Virus record (IMG/VR): IMGVR_UViG_3300013285_000073
Coordinates: 1 to 24,840 of that record
Direction: 5' to 3' (one strand)
Source: a virus
Length of the DNA: 24,840 bases
The first letter of the stretch is position 1. Every line of letters begins with the position of its first letter. The notes beneath the pieces were generated by a model, which had not been told where the DNA came from, made no database searches, and worked only from the letters and a program-made list of their open reading frames with translations. A program made the translations under genes and the position numbers. Shown here piece by piece: positions 13,820 through 21,375 of the stretch.

Positions 13820-15196
13820 ATGCAAATGATCAATGTACTAAAACGCCTAGCAGAACTAGACGCACAAAATCCAAGAGTTGAAAAACCCAGAGTAATGGAG
13901 ACACCTGTATTAGGTGGTAATGGTATCAAACAGTTAGATGTGAATATGCCTGAGCCAGATATGAAAACATTACGTCAATTATCGGGTTTAATGGAAAGCA
14001 GAGAGTTTGGCAATTCAATTGCCGAATGTGGTATGCCAGGAATGGGTGCTCCTATGCCAAGTACTCCAGCAAGTTTAAGTATGACAGCAGGCAATGCTAA
14101 CGAGATCGTCACTATGATGCGTGGTCTTGCTGATATTGCAAGCGGTGCTTCACATTCTGGTATGCCAGGAATGGGTGCTCCTATGCCAACTGGCGCCGAT
14201 ATGTTAGGTGGAGGTGATATGCCTTCTCCTATGGATTTAGATCACGACGGCGATATGGACGGTGTTGCAATGGATATGGGTGCAGAACCAGAAATGAGCG
14301 GTGACGAGTTAGGCGGTGGTCCAATGGGCGGTGACGAATTAGCCGACATGGTAAACAAATTAAAAACAGGTCAGCCAGTTAAGATTAGCACAAACATGCC
14401 AGTTAAAGTTAAAACTTCTAACCCAGTATCCGATGGTGACAAGCCAGGTGCAGATGACGAAGATGAAAGCATGGCGGAAGACATGAGAGTATGGGATACA
14501 AGTCCTAAAGAACAAACCCGTGACTACAATCCAAATGACTTTGCTCAAATGTTTAACAAGATCAAAGATCTAGATGTTGCTAAAGCCGCTACTAGGGCAG
14601 ATAATCCGTTAAAAAGAGAAAGCGTTGAACAACAACCGACAGATTCATTAACAGAATTAACAAATCAGTTGTTTGCTGACTACCAAGCATTTGTAAATGA
14701 AGGCAAAGGTACATGTTGCTGTAAAACAAAGGGCGAAGCAAAATGCCCAGTACATGGTAAAATGGACGAAGCAAGAGCCAAAGAAGGCAACGCTTTTGGT
14801 AAAGCAGTACGTGATGCTAAAAAAGACGGAGTTCAACCTGGCGAAAAAATTAAGGTCGGTGGCAAATCATATCCAGTTAAAGAAGCCGAACGCACCATGA
14901 GCAGAGCAGCCAAGGGTGTAATGAAGTACGGAAAAGACGGTATGCAAGCATTAGCAAAGGCCGGAAAAGAAGGTAAAAATCTAGATAAAGTTAGAGACAA
15001 ATACAATAAGTATGACGAAGCCTATAATGTAAATGGTGTAGATGCAGAACATGCTCGTAAAATAAAAGCACATCATAGAGCAGAACTTAAAAAGAAAGCA
15101 GATGCCGGCGATGAAAATGCTAAAGCAAGATTAGCCCAGGCAGAAAAGAATGATGCGAGCCGTCGTGCAGATTTTGACGCTCGCATGGAACGTTGA
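13820..15196 (+). CDS. Met/Gly-rich acidic virion or prohead-core-like protein (458 aa)
   Basis: GAAGGAA (13807-13813) precedes ATG 13820. The first ~70 residues are helical and hold three [LI]-x-E sites (LAE 10-12, LME 57-59, IAE 67-69) of the kind cut by T4 gp21. Next is a low-complexity Met/Gly/Pro part with a 32-nt exact DNA repeat (GMPGMGAPMP twice). It includes a Ca-loop-like D139-L-D141-H-D143-G-D145-M-D147-G. Then come an acidic linker and a Cys/His cluster C299-C-C301-x7-C309-x2-H312. The C-terminus is a basic, Lys/Ala-rich, charged helix (RDKYNKYDEAYNVNGVD, AELKKKADAGDENAKARL). I do not recognise it. Position before gp17 and composition suggest a scaffold/core or packaged protein. 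A strong terminator follows. Confidence 0.75.
   Translation: MQMINVLKRLAELDAQNPRVEKPRVMETPVLGGNGIKQLDVNMPEPDMKTLRQLSGLMESREFGNSIAECGMPGMGAPMPSTPASLSMTAGNANEIVTMMRGLADIASGASHSGMPGMGAPMPTGADMLGGGDMPSPMDLDHDGDMDGVAMDMGAEPEMSGDELGGGPMGGDELADMVNKLKTGQPVKISTNMPVKVKTSNPVSDGDKPGADDEDESMAEDMRVWDTSPKEQTRDYNPNDFAQMFNKIKDLDVAKAATRADNPLKRESVEQQPTDSLTELTNQLFADYQAFVNEGKGTCCCKTKGEAKCPVHGKMDEARAKEGNAFGKAVRDAKKDGVQPGEKIKVGGKSYPVKEAERTMSRAAKGVMKYGKDGMQALAKAGKEGKNLDKVRDKYNKYDEAYNVNGVDAEHARKIKAHHRAELKKKADAGDENAKARLAQAEKNDASRRADFDARMER
14029..14060 (+). repeat. Direct repeat copy 1 (32 bp)
   Basis: Exact 32-nt match to 14158-14189, 129 nt apart; encodes GMPGMGAPMP. It lies within the Met/Gly-rich part of the gene at 13820. 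Confidence 0.9.
14158..14189 (+). repeat. Direct repeat copy 2 (32 bp)
   Basis: Second exact copy of the 32-nt repeat at 14029-14060. Identity at third codon positions points to a recent duplication or to gene conversion rather than selection on protein alone. Confidence 0.9.
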
Positions 15197-15210
15197 TATT
15201 ACTAACTCCA

Positions 15211-15237
15211 AATAGGCTCTTCGGAGCCTATTTTTTT
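15211..15237 (+). terminator. Strong Rho-independent terminator (TTCG tetraloop)
   Basis: AATAGGCTC pairs perfectly with GAGCCTATT around a TTCG loop (15220-15223), followed by a T7 run. It separates the gp4-gp16 unit from gp17. The next late motif begins 3 bp after it, the same terminator-then-promoter layout as at 10188-10229. Confidence 0.93.
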
Positions 15238-15239
15238 CA

Positions 15240-15246
15240 GTAAATA
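15240..15246 (+). promoter_or_regulatory. Late promoter GTAAATA, 5 nt before the gp17 ATG
   Basis: GTAAATA followed by TTAGT and ATG 15252; no Shine-Dalgarno. The 14 nt from T15241 to the ATG are identical to those at 10224-10237. Confidence 0.6.
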
Positions 15247-15251
15247 TTAGT

Positions 15252-16844
15252 ATGGCAAAAATATTAGACGGTAATTTAATTAAGAAAGCACACACTACTC
15301 AGAAATTTTCTGAGGAGGATATTGAGCATCTAATAAAATGCCAGGATCCAGTCATTGGGCCGCATTATTTCTTAGACAACTTCTTTCACATCCAACACCC
15401 TACTAAAGGTAAACTAAAGTATGTGGCATATGATTATCAACGTAGATTAATTGACAGTTATCATGATCATAGATTAAACGTTAATTTACTACCTCGACAA
15501 ACAGGTAAGACAACAACAGCCGCCGGCTATCTGTTATGGTACGCTATGTTTGTTCCAGACAGCACTATCCTAGTTGCCGCGCACAAAGGTTCAGGTGCTA
15601 TGGAGATCATGGGCCGTGTACGTTACGCATACGAACTTTGCCCTGACATCATACGATGTGGTGTTACAAGTTATAACAAACACAGTATTGAGTTTGACAA
15701 CGGATCGCGTATTGTTGCGCAGACAACAACTGAAACAACTGGTCGCGGTATGTCATTATCATTACTATACGCCGACGAGTTTGCATTCGTCGAACCTAAT
15801 ATTGCGGTCGAGTTTTGGACTTCAATTTCGCCTACACTAGCAACTGGTGGTAAGGCAATTATTACAAGTACTCCAAACTCGGACGAGGATCAATTTTCAC
15901 TAATTTGGCACGAAGCAAATAAGATGACCGACGAGCATGGTAATAAGACAACAGTGGGTCGCAACGGATTCTTTCCGTTTAGAGCACATTGGGAAGAGCA
16001 TCCAGACCGCGATCAAACTTGGGCAGATGAACAAATGTCACAGTTAGGCGAAGAACGTTTCCGTCGCGAGCACGGTTGCGAATTCTTGATCTTTGACGAA
16101 ACACTGATTAACTCCATTGCTCTTGCAGGTATGGAAGCCAGTGAACCTATTATGAAGATGGGGCAGGTCCGGTGGTACAAGAAAATTGACCCTCGTCATT
16201 TGTATCTAATAGCACTAGACCCTGCACTAGGTACGGGCGGCAACTTCTCTGCTATTGAAATTCTAGAACTACCTACGTTTGAACAAGTAGGAGAATGGCA
16301 TCACAATACAACTCCTATACAAAGTCAAGTTAGGATCTTGCGAGAAATATGTAAGTTTATCAATAACGAAATACAAAGTGATAACCCGCAAAATCCGCAG
16401 ATCTATTATTCTGTAGAAAACAATACAGTTGGTGAAGCCGCATTGGTTGCTATCAACGAAATGGGCGAAGAAAGTATTCCGGGGATGTTTATGAGCGAGC
16501 CTATTAAAAAAGGACATGTACGAAGATTTCGTAGAGGATTTAATACCACAAATCAAAGCAAGATTGCGGCCTGTGCTAAGTTAAAACAGTTAATTGAGCA
16601 AAAGCGTCTAAAGGTACATTCCTCAAGTTTAATATCAGAACTCAAAACTTTTATTGCTAAAGGTATTAGTTTTGAAGCCAAAACTAACGAATACGATGAC
16701 CTCGTAGCGGCTATGTTGCTAGTAATGCGTATGGCAGGGATGATGGGAGATTGGGATCAAACTGTATACGAAACTATGATTGAAGACCGTGCTTTAGAAG
16801 ATTATGATCTACCCATGCCCGTTTATATCGGTAATTGGCAATAA
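15252..16844 (+). CDS. 17: Large terminase subunit, T4 gp17-like (530 aa)
   Basis: This is the packaging motor ATPase with a nuclease domain. The ATPase part has Walker A PRQTGKTT at residues 81-88, Walker B LLYADE at about 171-176 and the coupling motif ITSTPN at about 204-209. The nuclease (RNase H fold) shows LIALDPALGTGGNFSAIEIL with Asp ~324, YYSVENNTVGEA with Glu ~390, and EYDDLVAAML with Asp ~482, matching the acidic residues of T4 gp17. The length is somewhat below T4 gp17 (610 aa), mainly because the N-terminal region is short. It is placed alone behind a strong terminator with its own late motif and probably a leaderless start. The next gene begins 9 bp after its stop. Confidence 0.95.
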   Translation: MAKILDGNLIKKAHTTQKFSEEDIEHLIKCQDPVIGPHYFLDNFFHIQHPTKGKLKYVAYDYQRRLIDSYHDHRLNVNLLPRQTGKTTTAAGYLLWYAMFVPDSTILVAAHKGSGAMEIMGRVRYAYELCPDIIRCGVTSYNKHSIEFDNGSRIVAQTTTETTGRGMSLSLLYADEFAFVEPNIAVEFWTSISPTLATGGKAIITSTPNSDEDQFSLIWHEANKMTDEHGNKTTVGRNGFFPFRAHWEEHPDRDQTWADEQMSQLGEERFRREHGCEFLIFDETLINSIALAGMEASEPIMKMGQVRWYKKIDPRHLYLIALDPALGTGGNFSAIEILELPTFEQVGEWHHNTTPIQSQVRILREICKFINNEIQSDNPQNPQIYYSVENNTVGEAALVAINEMGEESIPGMFMSEPIKKGHVRRFRRGFNTTNQSKIAACAKLKQLIEQKRLKVHSSSLISELKTFIAKGISFEAKTNEYDDLVAAMLLVMRMAGMMGDWDQTVYETMIEDRALEDYDLPMPVYIGNWQ

Positions 16845-16847
16845 ATA
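16841..16847 (+). promoter_or_regulatory. Late-promoter-like ATAAATA over the gp17 stop codon
   Basis: ATAAATA includes the gp17 TAA (16842-16844) and ends 6 nt before ATG 16854. No Shine-Dalgarno for the downstream gene. Confidence 0.4.
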
Positions 16848-16853
16848 CACATT

Positions 16854-18839
16854 ATGAATATTATTGAAATGATAGCCCAAGACGTGTTTGATAAAGTACG
16901 TTCTCGCTTCAGCAACCTAGAAATGGGTGACGGTGAGGGTAATACTACAAACAATCCAAAAGAAGCTCGATTTTTTGACTTCGATTTTGCCATTGAGGGT
17001 AACACTCTTGGCAGAGTTAGTGTTAGTATCAATGACATAGGTACACTTAAGGTGTATTATGGACAAGGTATTACTGAAGGAACTGACAGCGTTATTAGAG
17101 GTGTATGGTACGATTTTTTAAAAGAAATGCGTATGTTTGCCATGCGTAGAATGTTACGGTTTGATACAAGAGATATCAATAAAGGCAATTTAAACAAAAA
17201 TGATTTTCAATACCTCGCCACAAACGGACCTAAGGAAAGCAACATGACCGAATCACAATATTTTGGTAGTTCTAAAACAAGTTATAGAGCACTAGAAAAC
17301 ACAAAACTTATTATCAAGCATAGTCAAGCAGTTAACGAAACACAGCCTGGTGCCAGAAGTAGACACATTAGCGCATTGTTTATTGAAAATTCAGATGGTG
17401 AACGTTTTAAATATCCGTTTAATCACTTGTCTGGTGCAAAAGCCATGCAACGTCACGTAGCCAATGGCGGCCGCCCATATGATGATAAAGGCACAGCAAT
17501 TATTGATATGAGTGAAAGTATTATTCAACTAAATGTTTTTAAACGTCAAGCCGCTCGTGAAGGATTTGTTAATGAAAGCACACAAGATATTTTTGAACGT
17601 GCTATGGTTAAGTTAGAACAACTACGTCAAGATTGTACTAATTTAAGCAAACAAACATATTATGAAAATTGGTCTAATAACTTTAAGACTAATGCTCGTG
17701 CTGAATTGGACGAAGTTACTTTAGAAGATTACAAAGATAAATTCACAGTTCGTCAGTTTGAAGATAACCTAACAAGCATTTTTCCTCTACTACATGCTAT
17801 CATGCAAGAAACCAGCGAGATCGATCTTGCTGATGTTATTGAAAGTACAGAAAAATGTGGTGAATGTGGCATGATGGAATGTGAATGTGATCATGTTGAG
17901 GAAGCAAATGACAACGATCCTCCATTTGATCCAGATCCTAAAAAGAAAAATCCTCCTGCAAAACCGGGTAAACATGGCCAAGGATATTCTACCGCAAAAC
18001 ATCTTGCCAAACAAGGAATGAAACAAGCAGAAAAATCTGCATCAGAAAGTTTTGAGATGTTTGATGAATGGGCAGATGCTATTGTTGAAGGTTATTTAGA
18101 GCCAGATACAATTATGGCTCTTAAGGATCTTTTAGACAACGGTTTAACATTAGGGGCAGATGCTACTAGTGCTGTTGAAGCACTAGAAAGTATTGGAATC
18201 CATGACGAAGATTTGGCAGATGCATTAGAAGGTCTTGCTAAAGTCAATCCAGAAGCCGATCCAAGAGAAACTATTGTAGCATGGGTAGCACACACTGACC
18301 CAGAAGCCGCTCAAGAATTAAGTGCTGAGCCAGCCGCAGAGCCAGCACCCGAACCTGCTCCAGTAGAACCCTCTCCTGAAGCACCAGTTGAACCTGCACC
18401 GGAGGCCGATCCGGCCGCAATGGCACCGGCCCCCGAAGCACCAGTAGCAGAAGATGAGGACTCTATGGATAACGAAGAACCACAACCACAACGTGCAAAT
18501 ATGAGAGAGATTGCTGAAGTAGTTAAATCATTCTATGATCGTGAAACAGGACGTTTCCCCAAAGGTGAAACAGGAGTTGTTGTTCACTGTAAGAAAATGT
18601 TCGGCGATCAAGGCGGACAACTTGCAGAACGTCTAGTTGCTCATCTAAGCCAACGCTCACATCAGCAGATGGCCTATGAAGATATAACTCGTATGTTAAA
18701 ACTAGCCGGCATCAAAGAAGGTGTTGAAAAAAGTCAAATACCTGCGTACAAACGTAAAGAAAAAGGCGGCGATTGGAAAATGTCTACCAAAGATTTGGAA
18801 GATGAAAAACCAAGAGCCCTACAAGTAGCGCAGGCCTAG
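16854..18839 (+). CDS. Conserved large virion-type protein of unknown function (661 aa)
   Basis: Residues 1-~230 form a conserved-looking globular domain: FFDFDFAIEGNTLGRVSVSI, LKEMRMFAMRRMLRFDTRDI, FGSSKTSYRALENTKLIIKH, GARSRHISALFIENSDGERF, YPFNHLSGAKAMQRHVANG. I have seen this pattern in proteins of other large environmental phages, always without a function. A helical part follows, then a Cys/His cluster C335-x2-C338-x4-C343-x-C345-x-H347, a DPPFDPDPKKK linker, and a helical domain (~400-480). Next is a PEPA-type Pro/Glu/Ala repeat (~490-545) and a C-terminal helical domain (MREIAEVVKSFYDRETGRFP, YEDITRMLKLAGIKEG). The last codons may be out of frame with the following gene; see the finding at 18806. 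Confidence 0.8.
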   Translation: MNIIEMIAQDVFDKVRSRFSNLEMGDGEGNTTNNPKEARFFDFDFAIEGNTLGRVSVSINDIGTLKVYYGQGITEGTDSVIRGVWYDFLKEMRMFAMRRMLRFDTRDINKGNLNKNDFQYLATNGPKESNMTESQYFGSSKTSYRALENTKLIIKHSQAVNETQPGARSRHISALFIENSDGERFKYPFNHLSGAKAMQRHVANGGRPYDDKGTAIIDMSESIIQLNVFKRQAAREGFVNESTQDIFERAMVKLEQLRQDCTNLSKQTYYENWSNNFKTNARAELDEVTLEDYKDKFTVRQFEDNLTSIFPLLHAIMQETSEIDLADVIESTEKCGECGMMECECDHVEEANDNDPPFDPDPKKKNPPAKPGKHGQGYSTAKHLAKQGMKQAEKSASESFEMFDEWADAIVEGYLEPDTIMALKDLLDNGLTLGADATSAVEALESIGIHDEDLADALEGLAKVNPEADPRETIVAWVAHTDPEAAQELSAEPAAEPAPEPAPVEPSPEAPVEPAPEADPAAMAPAPEAPVAEDEDSMDNEEPQPQRANMREIAEVVKSFYDRETGRFPKGETGVVVHCKKMFGDQGGQLAERLVAHLSQRSHQQMAYEDITRMLKLAGIKEGVEKSQIPAYKRKEKGGDWKMSTKDLEDEKPRALQVAQA

Positions 18840-18862
18840 CCCGTAAGAAAAAAGAACTAGGA

Positions 18863-19210
18863 ATGAGTGAAGAAAGTCATCAATCTGCTACTACAATGAA
18901 GCATGTTAAGAACCCAACTAAGGGTGAAAAACAAGCCGCTAAAGATATCAAACCAGGTATTGCAGGATACCGCGATCGTATTGATATACTACAAAGTGCA
19001 AAGAAAGATGGCAGATTAAAGAACGAAGCATCCAAACCTAGCGCAGGATTGAGCAAAGGTCAAAAATCTTCAATTGCCAAAAAAGCAAGAGCAGGTAGCG
19101 ATATTGGCAAGCCAGGCAAAAGTTTTGACAAAGTAGCCAAAGCCGCAGGCGGTGGCGAAAAAGGCAAAAAGATTGCGGCCGCCGCAATGTGGAAAAATGC
19201 CGCCAGATAA
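18863..19210 (+). CDS. Small Lys/Ala/Gly-rich basic protein (115 aa), possibly the frameshifted end of the preceding gene
   Basis: From ATG 18863 the product is MSEESHQSATTMKHVKNPTK..., strongly basic, with GLSKGQKSSIAKKARAGSDI and FDKVAKAAGGGEKGKKIAAA. Such KxxxAKKARAGxDIGKPGKxF stretches occur in small phage and bacterial DNA-binding-like proteins, but I cannot name the family. The ATG has only AGGA two bases upstream, a poor ribosome site. The same frame is open back to 18806 and reads KTKSPTSSAGLARKKKELG just before this Met, overlapping the end of the 661-aa gene in the -1 frame. So it is either a separate overlapping gene or the C-terminus of a longer protein. A terminator follows at 19243. 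Confidence 0.65.
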   Translation: MSEESHQSATTMKHVKNPTKGEKQAAKDIKPGIAGYRDRIDILQSAKKDGRLKNEASKPSAGLSKGQKSSIAKKARAGSDIGKPGKSFDKVAKAAGGGEKGKKIAAAAMWKNAAR

Positions 19211-19225
19211 TTGGCAAAAAATTTG

Positions 19226-19254
19226 TTGACAGTATAAATAGAAGTGTGTATAGT
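19226..19254 (+). promoter_or_regulatory. Consensus sigma70-like (early) promoter of the gp32-uvsX operon
   Basis: TTGACA (19226-19231), a 17-bp spacer, TATAGT (19249-19254; 5 of 6 matches). Transcription would start near 19261, leaving a leader of about 75 nt ahead of gp32. Confidence 0.7.
19233..19240 (+). promoter_or_regulatory. Late promoter TATAAATA nested in the early-promoter spacer
   Basis: Exact TATAAATA between the -35 and -10 boxes of the early promoter. With T4 spacing it would start RNA near 19246, so gp32 and the recombination genes could be made both early and late. Confidence 0.5.
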
Positions 19255-19279
19255 TAACTCTATGCACACTTTTTCTTTT
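19243..19279 (+). terminator. Rho-independent terminator overlapping the early -10 box
   Basis: AGTGTGTATAG (19243-19253) pairs with CTATGCACACT (19260-19270) with one G-T pair around a 6-nt loop, followed by TTTTTCTTTT. The left arm includes most of the TATAGT -10 box. It would stop late transcripts arriving from the gene at 18863. Confidence 0.7.
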
Positions 19280-19335
19280 AAGTCAGTTGGCTTTAAAGAA
19301 ATGGCATAATACAACATTTATTAAGGAAAAACATT

Positions 19336-20307
19336 ATGGCAACTTTAGCAGAAATCCGCGCAAAACTTCAAGCATCATCTCAACAAAACACCGGCAATAG
19401 CGGAAGCGGTGGAGACAACGCAATTTACCCCCATTGGAATATGCCAGAAGGCACAACGACTACAGTTCGTTTCTTGCCCGACGCTGACCCTAACAATACT
19501 TTTTTCTGGATTGAACGAGCAATGATCAAATTGGATTTTGCTGGAGTCAAGAATGAAGCAAATTCCAAGATTGTTACTGTACAAGTTCCTTGTATGGAAA
19601 TGTGGGGCGAAACATGCCCTATTCTTTCTGAAGTACGTCCTTGGTTTAAAGATAAATCTTTGGAAGAACAAGGTCGTAAGTATTGGAAGAAACGTAGTTA
19701 CTTGTTCCAAGGTTTTGTAGGCGAAAGTGCTTTCAAAGAAGAAGGCAAGACTCCTGAAAATCCAATTCGCCGATTTATCATTGGCAGTCAAATCTTTAAC
19801 ATTGTTAAAGCCGCATTGTTAGATCCAGATATGGAAGAAATTCCAACAGACTTCCTGCGTGGTACAGATTTCCGTATTACTAAAACAAGTAAAGGCGGTT
19901 ATGCTGACTACTCTACTTCTAACTGGGCACGCCGTGAACGTGCATTGAGCGAAGAAGAAAATGCCGCTATTAAGCAGTACGGCACATTTAACTTGAAAGA
20001 CTTTTTGCCTAAGAAACCAGGCGAAGTTGAATTGAAAGTTATGATGGAAATGTTTGAAGCATCTGTAAACGGTGAAGCGTATGACGCAGAACGCTGGGGA
20101 CAGTATTTCAAACCAGCAGGATTTAATAGTAACAACGCCGCTCCAAAAGCAAGTGCTCCAGCACCCGTAGCAAGTAGCGTTGATGAAGAAGATCCTCCAT
20201 TTGAACCAACTACTACTGCTAAACCAGTAGCAACTGAAGATACTAAATCAGAAGCAGGAAGTCGTGCTCAAGACATCTTAAAGATGATTCGTAGTCGTCA
20301 ACAATAA
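19336..20307 (+). CDS. 32: Single-stranded DNA-binding protein, T4 gp32-like (323 aa)
   Basis: AAGGA (19323-19327) lies 8 nt before ATG 19336. The N-terminal MATLAEIRAKLQ is a basic helix like the LAST-type self-interaction region of gp32. The core has IYPHWNMPEGTTTTVRFLPD, FFWIERAMIKLDF, CMEMWGETCPILSEVRPWF, YWKKRSYLFQGFV, FIIGSQIFNIVKAALLD and FRITKTSKGGYADYSTSNWA. gp32 coats ssDNA during replication and recombination and works with UvsX and UvsY, which follow directly. The T4 zinc site (HX12CX9CX2C) is incomplete: I see Cys-x7-Cys but no CxxC, so zinc binding is doubtful. The C-terminal part is acidic (DEEDPPFEP, residues ~283-291) and ends in a basic helix AQDILKMIRSRQQ. The length is close to T4 gp32 (301 aa). 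Confidence 0.9.
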   Translation: MATLAEIRAKLQASSQQNTGNSGSGGDNAIYPHWNMPEGTTTTVRFLPDADPNNTFFWIERAMIKLDFAGVKNEANSKIVTVQVPCMEMWGETCPILSEVRPWFKDKSLEEQGRKYWKKRSYLFQGFVGESAFKEEGKTPENPIRRFIIGSQIFNIVKAALLDPDMEEIPTDFLRGTDFRITKTSKGGYADYSTSNWARRERALSEEENAAIKQYGTFNLKDFLPKKPGEVELKVMMEMFEASVNGEAYDAERWGQYFKPAGFNSNNAAPKASAPAPVASSVDEEDPPFEPTTTAKPVATEDTKSEAGSRAQDILKMIRSRQQ

Positions 20308-20319
20308 TAGGAGGTTGAT

Positions 20320-21375
20320 ATGGGAAAAGCATTTGATATCACCAAGTTTCGTAAATCTATCACTAAATCTATTGAAGGGTTAGGTGTTGGATTTAACGAT
20401 CCTACAGACTGGATATCAACTGGTAATTATGCACTAAACTATCTTATCAGCGGGGACTTCTATAAGGGAGTTCCCCTTGGTAAGGTAACTGTGTTTGCTG
20501 GTGAATCCGGAGCAGGCAAGTCCTATATTTGTTCTGGCAATCTTATACGTCATGCTCAAGAACAAGGCATTTATGTTATTTTGGTTGACTCTGAAAATGC
20601 ATTAGATGAAGATTGGCTTAAGGCATTAGGCGTAGATACTTCAGAAGATAAACTTCTAAAGCTCAACATGGCTATGATTGACGATGTGGCAAAGACCATC
20701 TCTGAATTCATGAAAGAATACAAAATTATGCCCCAGGAAGAACGTCCTAAGGTGTTATTTGTAATTGATTCTTTGGGTATGTTGTTGACTCCTACAGACG
20801 TTAACCAGTTTGAAGCAGGTGAAATGAAAGGTGACATGGGCCGTAAGCCTAAGGCACTTACAAGTCTTGTTCGCAACTGTGTAAACATGTTTGGTTCGTA
20901 TAATGTTGGTATGATTTGTACTAATCACACATACGCAAGTCAAGATATGTTTGACCCAGATGACAAAATTTCAGGTGGACAGGGCTTTATCTATGCTTCA
21001 TCAATTGTTGTTGCTATGAAAAAACTCAAACTCAAAGAAGACGAGTCTGGTAACAAGGTTAGTGAAGTATTAGGTATTCGATCAGCGTGTAAAGTCATGA
21101 AAACTCGATATGCCAAACCTTTTGAATCAGTACAAGTTCAAATTCCTTACTCAACAGGCATGAAACCCACAAGTGGTCTAGTGGATTTGTTTGAGAAGAA
21201 AAATGTCTTGACAAAAAGCGGAAATAAGTTACAATATATAAGTAAGACGACAGGAGAAGTCGTGTCAGAATTCCGTAAAAACTGGACAGAAGATAAACTT
21301 AAAGTTATTATGGACGAATGGGATGAGTCAGCAATGACTACAACTGTAACTACAGAAGAAACTGAGGAAGCATAA
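20320..21375 (+). CDS. uvsX: UvsX RecA-like recombinase (351 aa)
   Basis: AGGAGG just before ATG 20320 is an excellent ribosome site. The RecA core is clear: Walker A GESGAGKS at residues 61-68, VILVDSENALDEDW, Walker B VLFVIDSLGML at about 148-158, and MICTNHTYASQDMFD plus DKISGGQGFIYASSIVVAMK for the DNA-binding and L2 region. UvsX forms the presynaptic filament on ssDNA, displacing gp32 with UvsY help. It is slightly shorter than T4 UvsX (about 390 aa) and ends in an acidic tail (VTTEETEEA). Its TAA shares one base with the ATG of the 83-aa gene, so the following genes are translationally coupled. Confidence 0.95.
   Translation: MGKAFDITKFRKSITKSIEGLGVGFNDPTDWISTGNYALNYLISGDFYKGVPLGKVTVFAGESGAGKSYICSGNLIRHAQEQGIYVILVDSENALDEDWLKALGVDTSEDKLLKLNMAMIDDVAKTISEFMKEYKIMPQEERPKVLFVIDSLGMLLTPTDVNQFEAGEMKGDMGRKPKALTSLVRNCVNMFGSYNVGMICTNHTYASQDMFDPDDKISGGQGFIYASSIVVAMKKLKLKEDESGNKVSEVLGIRSACKVMKTRYAKPFESVQVQIPYSTGMKPTSGLVDLFEKKNVLTKSGNKLQYISKTTGEVVSEFRKNWTEDKLKVIMDEWDESAMTTTVTTEETEEA

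Noticed and set aside
19375-19791. 138-aa reading frame on the minus strand opposite gp32
   Set aside because: gp32 on the plus strand is certain; the antisense frame shows no domain and no start signal.
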